A stretch of DNA of 64,000 nt from Celeribacter marinus (GCF_001308265.1 NZ_CP012023.1:3032706-3096705), one strand, 5' to 3'; counted from the stretch's first letter, positions 43,330 through 52,207 are shown. Notes: a model not told the origin generated them from the letters alone. Made by a program: numbers and translations.

Positions 43330-44819
43330 TGAACTGGAGACAGCGCGTCGGCGCATTTATTGGTGGGTTCGATGCCGGCCAACACCACCGACGGCTGCGT
43401 GGGTTCCAGGCCACGCGCGCTCATGTCAACGCACTGATCGCAGCATCTGGCCCCGATATCACCGCTCGTGCCCGCTGGTTGGTGCGCAACAATGGCTATG
43501 CGGTGAATGCCGTGGAAAGTTGGGCCGCCAACACCGTGGGAGACGGGATCAAACCAATCTCGAAGATTGCGGATGCCACACGCAAGGAAGAGCTTCAGCG
43601 GCTCTGGCTCGCCTGGACCGACGAGGCCGATGCCGAGGGGCTGACGGATTTCTACGGGCTGCAACGCCGCGCGGCGCGCGAGGTGTTCATCGCGGGTGAG
43701 GTCTTTGTGCGGATCCGGCCCCGACGGGTGGAGGATGGACTGACGGTGCCACTCCAGCTTCAGATGCTGCCCTCGGAAATGCTGCCCCTGCATGAAACGG
43801 GTGTGGCGCAAAACGGCAACGCGATCCGTCAGGGCATCGAGTTTGACCGCATCGGACGGCGCGTCGCCTATCACTTCCTGCGCCGGCATCCCGGTGACAG
43901 CACCGATCCCGGACTGTCGGGTGAGATCGTGAGGGTGCCAGCTTCAGAGATCATTCATGTGATTGATCCTGTTGAGGGCGGGCAGCTGCGCGGTGTGTCA
44001 AAACTCGCACCTGCGATTGTAAAACTGTTCTTGCTTGATCAATACGACGACGCCGAGCTCGACCGCAAAAAGGTTGCGGCGATGTATGCGATGTTCGTCA
44101 CCTCGCCGGCCCCGGAAAACCCGCTGGCGCCCTTGGACGATGAGGAGATGCCCACGGGCGTGGAGATTAGCCCGGGCCAGATCGTGCGGCTGGATCCGGG
44201 TGAAGATGTGACCGTGGGCCAGCCCGCCGACAGCGGTGCGACCTACGAGCCATTCCAGTATCGGACGCTGCTGCAGATCTCGGCAGCACTCGGCATCCCC
44301 TATCCCTATCTCGCCAATGACATGGTGAAAGGAAGCTTCTCAAACTCGCGGCTGGCGTTGATCGAATTCCGCCGCAGGGTATCGGCCTGGCAGCACTCGG
44401 TGATGGTGTATCAGCTCTGCCGCCCCGTCTATGCGCGCTGGATGGATGCCGCCGTGCTATCAAGCGCGCTGACCCTGCCCGGCTATGAGGCCAACCGCGT
44501 GCAGCTACTCACTGCGGATTGGCTGCCCACGAAATGGGACTGGGTCGATCCGCTCAAAGACGCCAATGCCGAAATCGCCCAGATCGAAGCAGGGCTGAAA
44601 TCCCGTAGCCAGGCCATCGCCGAGCGCGGCTATGACGCAGAACAAGTGGATCGGGAGATTGCGGCAGAGAGGGACCGCGAGCGATCGCTGGGTCTAGATT
44701 TCCGCCGGCCCGGCTCGCCCGCGCAAGGTGTGCAGGCAGTGCCAACCGCGGAAGACATCGTTGAAACAGAGAAACCTGATTCCCAAGATCGACCACCCAC
44801 CGCAGCAGAGGAAGCATAG
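43329..44819 (+). CDS. Phage portal protein, lambda (GpB) family
   Basis: A 496-aa portal. Recognisable segments are ARWLVRNNGYAVNAVESWAANTVGDGIKP, HVIDPVEGGQLRGVSKLAP and YLANDMVKGSFSNSRLALIEFRR, characteristic of lambda-type portals. It forms the dodecameric DNA gate at the head vertex. ATG 43329 overlaps the gpW stop. Confidence 0.95.
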   Translation: MNWRQRVGAFIGGFDAGQHHRRLRGFQATRAHVNALIAASGPDITARARWLVRNNGYAVNAVESWAANTVGDGIKPISKIADATRKEELQRLWLAWTDEADAEGLTDFYGLQRRAAREVFIAGEVFVRIRPRRVEDGLTVPLQLQMLPSEMLPLHETGVAQNGNAIRQGIEFDRIGRRVAYHFLRRHPGDSTDPGLSGEIVRVPASEIIHVIDPVEGGQLRGVSKLAPAIVKLFLLDQYDDAELDRKKVAAMYAMFVTSPAPENPLAPLDDEEMPTGVEISPGQIVRLDPGEDVTVGQPADSGATYEPFQYRTLLQISAALGIPYPYLANDMVKGSFSNSRLALIEFRRRVSAWQHSVMVYQLCRPVYARWMDAAVLSSALTLPGYEANRVQLLTADWLPTKWDWVDPLKDANAEIAQIEAGLKSRSQAIAERGYDAEQVDREIAAERDRERSLGLDFRRPGSPAQGVQAVPTAEDIVETEKPDSQDRPPTAAEEA

Positions 44820-44825
44820 TAACGT

Positions 44826-45224
44826 TCAGCCCTGAATGAGGCGGACACCGGGCAGGCGCGCGGCTTTTCGATCGAAGGTCACCAATTCCACAGCCCCAAA
44901 CCGCTTGGCGGCTGCGGCAATCATCAGGTCAGCAAAGCCAAAACCATCATTGCGGTAGAGCTCTAGCGCTGGCGCAACCTCATCAGCGCCTTCGATGTCC
45001 AGCTCGGTTGCCGATAGCAAACCGTCGAACGCAACAGCAATCTCAGCACGACTGAGACGATAGGCACGCTCTAACACCCAGACGAGTTCAATCAAAACTT
45101 CACGGCTGACAAAGCCCCGCGCGTCATCGGTCAATTGGTCGATTATATTTGTAGCCAGTTGCGCCTGTGCAGGGTCGTCTTGCACAAGAAAGCGCACCAG
45201 AACATTGGTGTCGAGCGCGATCAT
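44826..45224 (-). CDS. PIN-domain ribonuclease toxin, VapC family
   Basis: A 132-aa PIN toxin with the acidic residues of the active site visible: ALDTNVLVRFL (Asp 4), IELVWVLERAY (Glu), GFADLMIAA (Asp ~98) and TFDRKAARL (Asp ~116). VapC toxins cut tRNA or other RNAs. Antisense, 6 bases after the portal gene stop and overlapping its antitoxin by ATGA. Confidence 0.92.
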   Translation of the reverse strand: MIALDTNVLVRFLVQDDPAQAQLATNIIDQLTDDARGFVSREVLIELVWVLERAYRLSRAEIAVAFDGLLSATELDIEGADEVAPALELYRNDGFGFADLMIAAAAKRFGAVELVTFDRKAARLPGVRLIQG

Positions 45225-45472
45225 CGAACGAGAGCCGCGCTATCCGTTGCACCGGCTGCAATCGCCTCATTCATCTCCTCCAACGAGACAGGCTTCTGAC
45301 CCGACCTTGAAAGGATGCCCCGCAATTCCTTAATGGAGCGCGCCTTCAGGATCCGCACCTCACCATTGAGGATCAGGTAGCGAACCTTGTCGCCGCTGGC
45401 TAGGCCAAGCGTAGCGCGCACATCTCTCGGTAGAGTGGTCTGGCCTTTTACTGTCACTGTCGATTCATGCAT
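45221..45472 (-). CDS. AbrB/SpoVT-type antitoxin of the VapC pair
   Basis: An 83-aa antitoxin with an N-terminal AbrB hairpin (STVTVKGQTTLPRDVRATLGLASGDKVRYLILNGEVRI) and a C-terminal tail (PVSLEEMNEAIAAGAT) for toxin binding. ATG 45472 follows AAGGAG. The short divergent gap to the protease gene contains direct repeats of ATATG(G)TAAGGAG on the minus strand. Confidence 0.88.
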   Translation of the reverse strand: MHESTVTVKGQTTLPRDVRATLGLASGDKVRYLILNGEVRILKARSIKELRGILSRSGQKPVSLEEMNEAIAAGATDSAALVR

Positions 45473-45547
45473 CGGCACACTCCTTACATATTTCGATGCC
45501 TCCTTACCATATGGGGATTGGAAATGCAAAGCCAAGGACCGATCCTC

Positions 45548-46972
45548 ATGCTCCATGCCCGCATTGCCGCACGCGCGTTCAACACGCCGCTGCTTGTTGA
45601 ACCCTCAAAAGCCATGGCGTTTCTGTCTGGGCTCGGCCCACGCATTCTTGGGCGGCAGCTCGATTTGGCGGATGGCGAGATAGAGGAGGGAACCGGCGCT
45701 GTTGCCCTGCCCGCCCGCGCCAGTATTCTAGCCGGCGGCCTGCCCGAGAGTCTGCGCCAACATGGCGATGCGCCTTACCCGGTCGTGGACGGGATTGCAG
45801 TGATCGAAATCTCCGGTGTGTTGATCCACCGCGGTGGCTGGATCGGGCAATCGTCAGGCCAGACCAGCTATGAAGGCATCGCGGCCCAGATCGACGCAGC
45901 AGCCAATGATCCGGCCGTGCGTGCGTTGGCGCTCGAAATCGACAGTTTTGGCGGCGAGGTGGCCGGGGTCTTTGATCTCGCGGATCGCATTCGGGCAATC
46001 CGCGCGACCAAACCAGTCTGGGCCTTTGTGGCCGAGCACGCCTTCTCGGCCGGCTATGCGCTGGCTAGCCAGGCGGACCGGATCCTGCTGCCACGGACTG
46101 GTGCGGTGGGCAGCATTGGTGTTGTTGTGATGCATGCCGATATGAGTGGCCAGCTTGATCAGGACGGCATGCGCGTCACGTTGATCCACTCCGGTGCGCA
46201 CAAGATCGATGGCAATCCTTATGAGCCACTGCCCGAAGATGTGCGGGGCGATATCCAGAGCGAAATCGATGTGCTGCGGTTTCTGTTTGCCGAGACCGTT
46301 GCAGCAGGCCGCGCTGGGCTGTTGAGCGAGGAGGCAGCTCTTGCCACCGAAGCGGCCACCTATCGCGGCGTCGATGCCGTTGCCGCAGGCCTTGCTGATG
46401 AGGTCACCGATCTGGCAGGCGGCTTCGTCCGCTTCCGAGAAAGCCTATCGCGTCCATCGTCCACCGCGCGGCTGCCCCGCGCCACTTACACCCGACCAAA
46501 GGAGGCCGCCATGAGCGCCAGAACCGACGCCGAACCGACACATACCGAAACCACTCACACTGTAGGCGCTGTCTTGGACAGCGCGAGTGAAGAAGACGTC
46601 CAGGATAGCGAACTAAACATGGACCAAGAAGATCCAACACCCGCTGCGGCGGTTGCACCTGTGCCAGCGCCAACCGCTCTGCAGCTAAACAATCTAGCGG
46701 AACTGTCCGCGCAGCTTCGCGAGTCAGCGGCAGAGATCGCCGAAATTGCGGCACAGGCCGGTCGCCTCGGCATCGCAATTGACGCAGCGAAAGCACTCCG
46801 CGAAGGCACCGCCCCAGAAGCCTTGCGTCGGCTGGTTCTGGAGCGCGCCAGCGCAGCAGCAGACGCCCGCGATATCGTGGCAGCGCCACCTTCGCCGGTT
46901 ATCCCAAAAAGCGCAGAGAGCCCAATCGTGGCTGCCGCCAAAAAAGCAGCCTCCGCCGGCAGTCGACACTAA
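45548..46972 (+). CDS. Prohead protease, peptidase S49 (protein C-like), with scaffold tail
   Basis: About 474 aa. Residues ~60-300 are an S49 signal-peptide-peptidase-like protease: EIDSFGGEVAG, AFSAGYALASQADRILLP (Ser nucleophile in SAGYALA) and GAVGSIGVVVMHADMS. The Lys of the dyad is probably in SGAHKIDGNP. The C-terminal ~150 residues are low-complexity and helical, corresponding to the scaffold. The start is uncertain: 45548 gives the family-like MLHARIAARAFNTPLL and an AAGGA site; 45524 is possible. In lambda-like phages the protease matures the prohead. Confidence 0.92.
   Translation: MLHARIAARAFNTPLLVEPSKAMAFLSGLGPRILGRQLDLADGEIEEGTGAVALPARASILAGGLPESLRQHGDAPYPVVDGIAVIEISGVLIHRGGWIGQSSGQTSYEGIAAQIDAAANDPAVRALALEIDSFGGEVAGVFDLADRIRAIRATKPVWAFVAEHAFSAGYALASQADRILLPRTGAVGSIGVVVMHADMSGQLDQDGMRVTLIHSGAHKIDGNPYEPLPEDVRGDIQSEIDVLRFLFAETVAAGRAGLLSEEAALATEAATYRGVDAVAAGLADEVTDLAGGFVRFRESLSRPSSTARLPRATYTRPKEAAMSARTDAEPTHTETTHTVGAVLDSASEEDVQDSELNMDQEDPTPAAAVAPVPAPTALQLNNLAELSAQLRESAAEIAEIAAQAGRLGIAIDAAKALREGTAPEALRRLVLERASAAADARDIVAAPPSPVIPKSAESPIVAAAKKAASAGSRH
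46511..46972 (+). CDS. Nested in-frame scaffolding protein (Nu3-like)
   Basis: An ATG at 46511, in frame with the S49 protease gene, has a full AAAGGAGG Shine-Dalgarno site 6-7 bases before it (46497-46504). The resulting 153-aa product is acidic, Ala/Glu-rich and helical (LNNLAELSAQLRESAAEIAEIAA). This matches the lambda C/Nu3 layout, where the scaffold is translated from an internal start in the protease gene. Expression is inferred from the ribosome site. Confidence 0.75.
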   Translation: MSARTDAEPTHTETTHTVGAVLDSASEEDVQDSELNMDQEDPTPAAAVAPVPAPTALQLNNLAELSAQLRESAAEIAEIAAQAGRLGIAIDAAKALREGTAPEALRRLVLERASAAADARDIVAAPPSPVIPKSAESPIVAAAKKAASAGSRH

Positions 46973-47032
46973 AGCACTTACCACCCTGATACCTGACCGC
47001 CCACCTGATCCCCAATCCTTCGGAGATAGTCC

Positions 47033-47413
47033 ATGTCCGTGCTGACCCAACCGCCCTCCATGGGCGATGTCCTCAAATACGAACTGAACCCCAACTTTAC
47101 CCGTGAAACTGTCACGCTGCTGGCTGGCACCGCCTATCCCGTTGGCGCGGTAGTGGGCAAAATCACCGCCAGCGGCAAGTATAAGCTGTCGCCCTCCGGC
47201 GGGTCGGACGGTGCCCAAAACGCAGCTGCGGTCCTGCTCTATGCGACTGATGCACGCGCGGCAGACCAAGAGGCTGTCGTGATCCTGCGCGGCCCGGCCA
47301 TCGTCTCCAAAGCAGCGCTGGTCTTTGATGCCACTGTCGATGATGCCGCCAAGATTGCCACCAAACTCAGCCAACTCACAGCCCTCGGCATCATCCCCCG
47401 CGATACCGCCTGA
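47033..47413 (+). CDS. Head decoration protein, lambda gpD-like
   Basis: A 126-aa HDPD-family protein (NFTRETVTLLAGTAYPVGAVVGKI, DAAAVLLYATDARAADQEAVVILRGPAIV-like core) that trims and stabilises the expanded capsid. It lies in its expected place between the scaffold and the major capsid gene. Strong GGAGA before ATG. Confidence 0.93.
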   Translation: MSVLTQPPSMGDVLKYELNPNFTRETVTLLAGTAYPVGAVVGKITASGKYKLSPSGGSDGAQNAAAVLLYATDARAADQEAVVILRGPAIVSKAALVFDATVDDAAKIATKLSQLTALGIIPRDTA

Positions 47414-47469
47414 TCCAGCCGTCCACAGCTACGAGCTATCCCTCTTCCCTCATGCCCTCGGAGTTCCCC

Positions 47470-48492
47470 ATGACCATTACCCGCAACCCGTTTGACGCGG
47501 GCGGCTATTCGCTCGCTGAAATGACGCAGGCCATCAATATCCTGCCCAATCTCTATACGCGCCTGGGCCAGATCGGCCTGTTTCGCTTTGAGGGCGTCAC
47601 GCAACGCTCTATCGTGATTGAGCAGCGCGAGGGCGTGCTCAGCCTTCTGCCCTCCGTGCCACTGGGCGCGCCCGCCACCGTGGGCAACCGCGAACAGCGC
47701 TCGATGCGCAGCTTTGCCCTGCCCTGGATCCCCCATGATGACGTCATCCTGCCTGCAGATATTCAAGGCATGCCCGCGCTGGGTGTGTCCGATGCGGCTG
47801 ACCCGCTGGTCGAGGTGATGAACCGCAAGCTCACGCTGATGCGCCGTAAACATGCGCAGACCCGCGAGTACATGGAAATGAATGCCCTGCGCGGTATCGT
47901 AAAGGATGGTGCCGGCACTACGCTATACAACTACTTTACCGAGTTTGGCCTTGAGAAGATCTCGATCGACTTTGTGTTTGGCACCGCCGGCACAAACGTG
48001 CAGGGCAAAGTCCGCAGCGTGCTACGTGCCATGGAGGACAATCTGCTGGGCGAGACCATGACCACTGCCCATGCGCTGGTGAGCTCGGAGTTCTTCGACA
48101 AGTTGATCAGCCATCCCAAGACCGAAGAGGCCTATAAGTTCTTCTCGGCCACGGGCGGCCAGCCGCTGCGAGAGGACATGCGCCGGGCGTTTCCTTTTGC
48201 GGGTATCTTGTTCGAAGAATACAACGGTTCTGTCACTCTATCGAACGGAACATCCGAACGGCTGATCCCCGCTGGCGAAGGCATCGCCTTTCCCTTGGGC
48301 ACGTTTGACACGTTCACCACCTATGGCGGGCCGGCCAACCTACTGGAGACCGCCAACACTATAGGTCTGCCGCTTTACGCGCGCCAGATGATCGACGCTA
48401 AGGGCCGCTGGATCGATCTGATGACCGAAAGCTCGATCCTGCCGGTCAACAAGCGGCCGCGCATGGCCATCCGTTTGCACTCGGGCAATTGA
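47470..48492 (+). CDS. Major capsid protein, lambda gpE family
   Basis: A 340-aa capsid subunit with the gpE hallmarks (LTEMTQAINILPN-type start seen as YSLAEMTQAINILPNLYTRLGQ, FRFEGVTQRSIVIEQ, REQRSMRSFALPWIPHDDVI and GEGIAFPLGTFDTF). ATG 47470 is chosen because CGGAG precedes it and the conserved MTITRNPF start follows; an upstream in-frame ATG at 47452 adds six codons. Confidence 0.94.
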   Translation: MTITRNPFDAGGYSLAEMTQAINILPNLYTRLGQIGLFRFEGVTQRSIVIEQREGVLSLLPSVPLGAPATVGNREQRSMRSFALPWIPHDDVILPADIQGMPALGVSDAADPLVEVMNRKLTLMRRKHAQTREYMEMNALRGIVKDGAGTTLYNYFTEFGLEKISIDFVFGTAGTNVQGKVRSVLRAMEDNLLGETMTTAHALVSSEFFDKLISHPKTEEAYKFFSATGGQPLREDMRRAFPFAGILFEEYNGSVTLSNGTSERLIPAGEGIAFPLGTFDTFTTYGGPANLLETANTIGLPLYARQMIDAKGRWIDLMTESSILPVNKRPRMAIRLHSGN

Positions 48493-48504
48493 GGTGTTTG
48501 AGCC

Positions 48505-48816
48505 ATGACCGCGTTTGCAGGCGCACTCGATCTCCTCTTCGCTGATCCTAACCTTGCCCATGAGGCCTGGCATCGTGACAGCGAAGGGCAGTTCACCCGT
48601 ATCCACATTATAACGCGTCGCAGCGATGATGTGACCAAGTTCGGCGCGGCGCGCCTTGTATCGCAGACATTCCGCTTTGACGTGCGCGCGTCAGACCTGC
48701 CGGCACCCCGCCCCGATGAGCAAATCCTCATCGGCGAAGAGACCTTCCTAATCCAGGGTGAACCGCTGCGCGATCGTGAACGGCTGATCTGGACCATTGA
48801 GGCAACCCCCGCATGA
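48505..48816 (+). CDS. Head-tail joining protein, gpFII-like
   Basis: A 103-aa protein directly after the capsid gene (FAGALDLLFADPNLAHEAWHRD, RLVSQTFRFDVRASDLPAPRPDEQILIGEETF). Size and position match lambda gpFII, which attaches tails to filled heads. Assignment is by synteny and pattern. Overlaps the next gene by ATGA. Confidence 0.75.
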   Translation: MTAFAGALDLLFADPNLAHEAWHRDSEGQFTRIHIITRRSDDVTKFGAARLVSQTFRFDVRASDLPAPRPDEQILIGEETFLIQGEPLRDRERLIWTIEATPA

Positions 48817-49445
48817 AACTCGATCTCTCTGTCAGCGGTGATATCCTCACAGCGATGCGCGCTGAAATCCTGGCAGGCGAACGGGCCGTCACCACGGCGA
48901 TGCGCATAGCCGAGACAGGTCTCAAGTCAGACTGGCGCGGGCAGATCACACAGGCAGGGCTTGGTCGGCGACTGTCGAATTCGATCCGAAGCCAGACCTA
49001 TCCAAAAACCGGCGAAAGCCTAGAAGCAGCAGCCTTGGTCTGGTCGAATGCACCACAGATCATCAGCGCGCATGACACCGGCCCGTTGATCCGCTCCAAG
49101 GACGGGTTCTGGCTTGCGATCCCGACACCTGCGGCCGGCAAAGGCGCCCGCGGCAAGGCGCTCACACCCGGTGAATGGGAACGGCGTCGCGGATTACGGC
49201 TGCGGTTTGTCTATCGACGCCGGGGGCCAAGCTTTCTGGTGGCCGATGGCCGGTTGAACAGTCGCGGACTGGGCGTGGCATCTCGGTCCAAGACGGGTCG
49301 CGGGCGCAGCACGGTGCCGATCTTCTTGCTGGTGCCTCAGGTAAAGCTGCGCAAGCGGCTCGATCTGGCACGCGATGCTGACCGCGCGCAGGCATCAATT
49401 CCAAGCCTAATTGTTGCAGAGTGGGTTGACGCTAAACTGGGGTGA
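48813..49445 (+). CDS. DUF6441-type tail completion/neck protein
   Basis: A 210-aa protein. AEILAGERAVTTAMRIAETGLKSDWRGQI and the basic centre (KALTPGEWERRRGLRLRFVYRRRGPSFLVADGRLN) are typical of DUF6441 in alphaproteobacterial phages. It occupies the position of lambda gpZ. It probably acts in the neck or tail terminus. Followed by an antisense ParDE module. Confidence 0.78.
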   Translation: MKLDLSVSGDILTAMRAEILAGERAVTTAMRIAETGLKSDWRGQITQAGLGRRLSNSIRSQTYPKTGESLEAAALVWSNAPQIISAHDTGPLIRSKDGFWLAIPTPAAGKGARGKALTPGEWERRRGLRLRFVYRRRGPSFLVADGRLNSRGLGVASRSKTGRGRSTVPIFLLVPQVKLRKRLDLARDADRAQASIPSLIVAEWVDAKLG

Positions 49446-49453
49446 CCGCTGGT

Positions 49454-49744
49454 TCAGTACCCGGCCTCACGTTGATGTCGCACACAAAGAACGACAGCCG
49501 CGTCGACGTCCAAACGGTAAAGAGCAACATACCCGCTACCACCGAAGGTGATGAACCACTCGCGAAACTCTGGATCCATGTCCTCCACAGGGCGCCCTGC
49601 TCCCGGCTGGTCGCGTAAGATCTGCATACCCTCACGGATGGACTTGGCGGCGCGGCGTGCCGCGTCAGGGTTATTCTCGGCCAAGAAATTGTAAAGCCGT
49701 TCCACATCCCGCAGCGCTGCGGGAGACCAGATCAGTTGTGGCAT
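49454..49744 (-). CDS. RelE/ParE-family toxin
   Basis: A 96-aa ParE-type toxin (LIWSPAALRDVERLYNFLAENNPDAARRAAKSIREGMQIL, GRPVEDMDPEFREWFI, YVALYRLDVDAAVVLCVRHQREAGY). ParE proteins poison gyrase; RelE relatives cut mRNA, and the C-terminal VRHQREAGY favours ParE. Overlaps its antitoxin by 13 bases. Confidence 0.9.
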   Translation of the reverse strand: MPQLIWSPAALRDVERLYNFLAENNPDAARRAAKSIREGMQILRDQPGAGRPVEDMDPEFREWFITFGGSGYVALYRLDVDAAVVLCVRHQREAGY

Positions 49745-50016
49745 TGAGGAATATCTGCCTTTTCGCCAGCCTCGAGCTTGGCTAGCCAGGCATCTGCGTC
49801 CTCATGTGTCACATGTTGGCCCGTCATCTGATATTCCTGCCAGGCCGCGAGACCTGCCTGGCGAAAAGCCTCACGCGCCTCTTCACGGGACAGGAACTGA
49901 GAGACTGCTTCGCGCAGCATCCAATGCGTCGAACGATCCTTCGCATCCGCAAGCCGTTTGAGGCGGTCGCGGGTTTCCTGATCGAGCTTCACGGCAATGG
50001 GGCGAACAGCATTCAT
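49732..50016 (-). CDS. Ribbon-helix-helix antitoxin, ParD/CopG type
   Basis: A 94-aa antitoxin with an N-terminal RHH (RPIAVKLDQETRDRLKRLADAKDRSTHWMLREAVSQFLSREE) and an extended C-terminus (DADAWLAKLEAGE) for toxin binding. ATG 50016 follows GAGGA. The 89-base gap to the tail gene is AT-rich and probably holds the module's promoter on the minus strand. Confidence 0.9.
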   Translation of the reverse strand: MNAVRPIAVKLDQETRDRLKRLADAKDRSTHWMLREAVSQFLSREEAREAFRQAGLAAWQEYQMTGQHVTHEDADAWLAKLEAGEKADIPQCHN

Positions 50017-50105
50017 GGGATTAATCCTCGTGAGTATCAATAGGTATTACTTATAACACTTTCTTGGCTGTGACAACAGACACGAATTCAACGTTAGGCT
50101 CTTAA

Positions 50106-50531
50106 ATGCCCACCCCACGAGAAACCATCCTGACCGCTTTGGCGGACCTGCTCAGCACGATCCCGCATGTGCCCGTTCTGCGCGGAGACGTTCTACCAGA
50201 ACGCATTCCGTCCGCAGGGCTGATGATCCTGCGCGATGGCACCCCGGGCGAGCCCGGCGTGACGCTGTCGCCGCCGACTTATCACTTCCAGCATCGTTCC
50301 GAGCTCGAGGTCATTGTGCAATCGGCGTCGAACCGTGACAGCGTCTTTGACGCGCTCTGCGCTCAGGTCGGCGCAGTAATCGCCGCCGACCGGACATTGC
50401 GGGGATTATGCGACTGGGTTGAGCCAGAGGCAGCTGAACCCGTCGATCTTCCCGTCGAGGGGGCCGCGTCTCTGAAGGCCGGGATCATTCCAATCATTCT
50501 TCACTACGCGACCACCGACGCGCTGGGCTGA
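50106..50531 (+). CDS. Tail terminator-like protein (gpU-type)
   Basis: A 141-aa protein (TPRETILTALADLLSTIPHVPVLRGDVLPERIPSAGLMILRDG, ELEVIVQSASNRDSVFDALCAQVGAVI). Position before the tail tube and size resemble lambda gpU, which caps tail length. The family is often mislabelled in databases; assignment here is by synteny. Confidence 0.78.
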   Translation: MPTPRETILTALADLLSTIPHVPVLRGDVLPERIPSAGLMILRDGTPGEPGVTLSPPTYHFQHRSELEVIVQSASNRDSVFDALCAQVGAVIAADRTLRGLCDWVEPEAAEPVDLPVEGAASLKAGIIPIILHYATTDALG

Positions 50532-50556
50532 CCAGATAAATTCAAGGAGGGACACA

Positions 50557-51498
50557 ATGGCACGAGCCCAAGGGGCGCGGGCGCAGATGGCGCTTGCGTT
50601 TGAGACCACGTATGGCACGCCGCCGGCAGGCGGCTACACGAAGATGCCCTTCGCCAGTACGTCGCTGGGGGCGGAGCAACCGTTGCAGACCTCGGAACTG
50701 CTGGGGTATGGGCGCGATCCGCAGGCGCCGATCAAGGATGCCGTGACAGCGGACGGTGATGTCGTGATCCCGATGGATGCGGAGGCCTTTGGTTTCTGGC
50801 TGAAGGCTGCGTTTGGAGCGCCTACAACGACGGGCGCTGACTCACCCTATACCCACGAGTTCCGCTCTGGAAACTGGGCACTGCCGAGCTTCTCGGTTGA
50901 GACTGGCATGCCGGAGGTGCCGCGCTACGCCATGTATTCCGGCTGTATGGTCGACAGCCTCAACTGGCAGATGGCGCGATCGGGCTTGCTGACGGCAACG
51001 GCGAGCATCGTGGCACAGGGCGAGGAGATCGCCACGAGCACCGCCGCAGGCACGCCCGCCAGTATTGCTCTGAAACGCTTCGGTCACTTCAACGGGGCCA
51101 TCACGCGCAATGGTGGGAACATTGGCAACGTGGTCTCCGCTGACCTCACCTATGCCAACAGCCTCGATCGCATCGAGACGATCCGCGCTGATGGCAAGAT
51201 CGACGGCGCGGATCCCTCGATCGCGGCACTCACCGGCAATGTCGTTGTGCGCTTTGCCGATCAAACGCTGGTGACACAAGCGATCAACGGCGAGGCCTGT
51301 GAGCTTGCGTTCTCATACACACTGCCCACCGGTGAAAACCTAACCGTCACCGCACATGCCGTATACCTCCCGCGTCCCCGGATCGAGATATCAGGACCGC
51401 AAGGCGTGCAGGCCACCTTCGACTGGCAGGCGGCTAGCGATCCTGGGGTGGGCCGGATGTGCACCGTCACACTGACCAACGACTGGGAGGATTACTGA
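50557..51498 (+). CDS. Phage tail tube protein
   Basis: A 313-aa tail tube subunit (MALAFETTYGTPPAGGYTKMPFASTSLG, LLGYGRDPQAPI, DAEAFGFWLKAAFGAPTTTG, SGCMVDSLNWQMARSGLLTATASIVAQGEE). The C-terminal ~85 residues form a separate part that may be an Ig-like domain. GGAGG precedes the ATG. Ends in a TGATG overlap with the next gene. Confidence 0.9.
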   Translation: MARAQGARAQMALAFETTYGTPPAGGYTKMPFASTSLGAEQPLQTSELLGYGRDPQAPIKDAVTADGDVVIPMDAEAFGFWLKAAFGAPTTTGADSPYTHEFRSGNWALPSFSVETGMPEVPRYAMYSGCMVDSLNWQMARSGLLTATASIVAQGEEIATSTAAGTPASIALKRFGHFNGAITRNGGNIGNVVSADLTYANSLDRIETIRADGKIDGADPSIAALTGNVVVRFADQTLVTQAINGEACELAFSYTLPTGENLTVTAHAVYLPRPRIEISGPQGVQATFDWQAASDPGVGRMCTVTLTNDWEDY

Positions 51499-51860
51499 TG
51501 CTACGATTGAACCTGTCTACCGAGCCGCAATGGCTTGATCTTGGCCATGGTGTCCGGCTGTTGGTGGAACCGCTGACCACCGCCATCATGCTGGCCGCGC
51601 GCAGCGATCCGGCGATCATTGCCGCGGCGAGCGATGCTGAGATCAGCGCCTCCAATGACGATCTCGCGCGTATCGTGGCCAAAGCCGTAGGGCGCATCGT
51701 CGTGAAGGACTGGGAGGGCGTCGGTGACGAAAACGACAAGCCTCTGCCTCTGACACCTGAGGGCATCGACGCGCTGCTGGAGCTCTGGCCAATTTTTGAG
51801 GCCTTCCAGACCACATACATCGCCGGCGCACTGATACTGGATGCGGAAAAAAACGTCTGA
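51498..51860 (+). CDS. Tail assembly chaperone, short product (gpG-type)
   Basis: A 120-aa protein (LNLSTEPQWLDLGHGVRLLVEPLTTAIMLAARSDP, LPLTPEGIDALLELWPIFEAFQTTYI). Position between tail tube and tape measure identifies it as the G-type chaperone. It ends just after an AAAAAAC slippery heptamer, the site for making the longer GT product. Confidence 0.85.
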   Translation: MLRLNLSTEPQWLDLGHGVRLLVEPLTTAIMLAARSDPAIIAAASDAEISASNDDLARIVAKAVGRIVVKDWEGVGDENDKPLPLTPEGIDALLELWPIFEAFQTTYIAGALILDAEKNV

Positions 51861-52207
51861 CCGCTCTCGCCGACTGGGAGTTCGGCGGGGGCGGTGAGTA
51901 TTGCGCGGCATGCTTCTGCGAGGAGAGCGTTTCTGTCTGCGCGGACTGCCCACGCAGCCTGCATGCGCCACGCACACTTGAGGGCTGGCAGGTCTGGGAT
52001 CTGGTTCAGCGGCTTGGCGGACAGGTGCGCGTTGCAGGTGGGATGAACGGCGGCGCGGTCCTCGGCTGGGATATGAGTGCGGCGCTGCACCTTGGCGCGG
52101 CCCTCGGGCTGTCTCCCATCATCATGGCGGAGCTGCTGCCGCCCATTGAGGCGGTGATGGTCCGTAAGATCAATGAAACCATGCAGGCCGGATCAGGCCA
52201 CATGTAA
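51498..52207 (+). CDS. Tail assembly chaperone, -1 frameshift product (gpGT-type)
   Basis: A -1 slip at A-AAA-AAC (51848-51854) fuses the 119-codon G part to a second open frame ending at 52207, about 236 aa in all. The second part has a Cys cluster (YCAACFCEESVSVCADCP) and a hydrophobic C-terminus (WDLVQRLGGQVRVAGGMNGG ... MAELLPPIEAVMV). It has no plausible start of its own before its conserved Cys part, so frameshifting is the only route to it. In lambda, G and GT recruit the tape measure and tail tube. Confidence 0.85.
51848..51854 (+). promoter_or_regulatory. Slippery heptamer for -1 programmed frameshifting
   Basis: AAAAAAC in the correct phase (A AAA AAC), 4 bases before the 0-frame stop codon. 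This is a classical bacterial -1 slip site. After the slip the reading resumes with CGT at 51854. Confidence 0.85.

Noticed and set aside
51467..52090. 207-codon minus-strand frame opposite the tail chaperone genes
   Set aside because: Lies opposite the G/GT pair, which has a convincing frameshift structure; low-quality composition.
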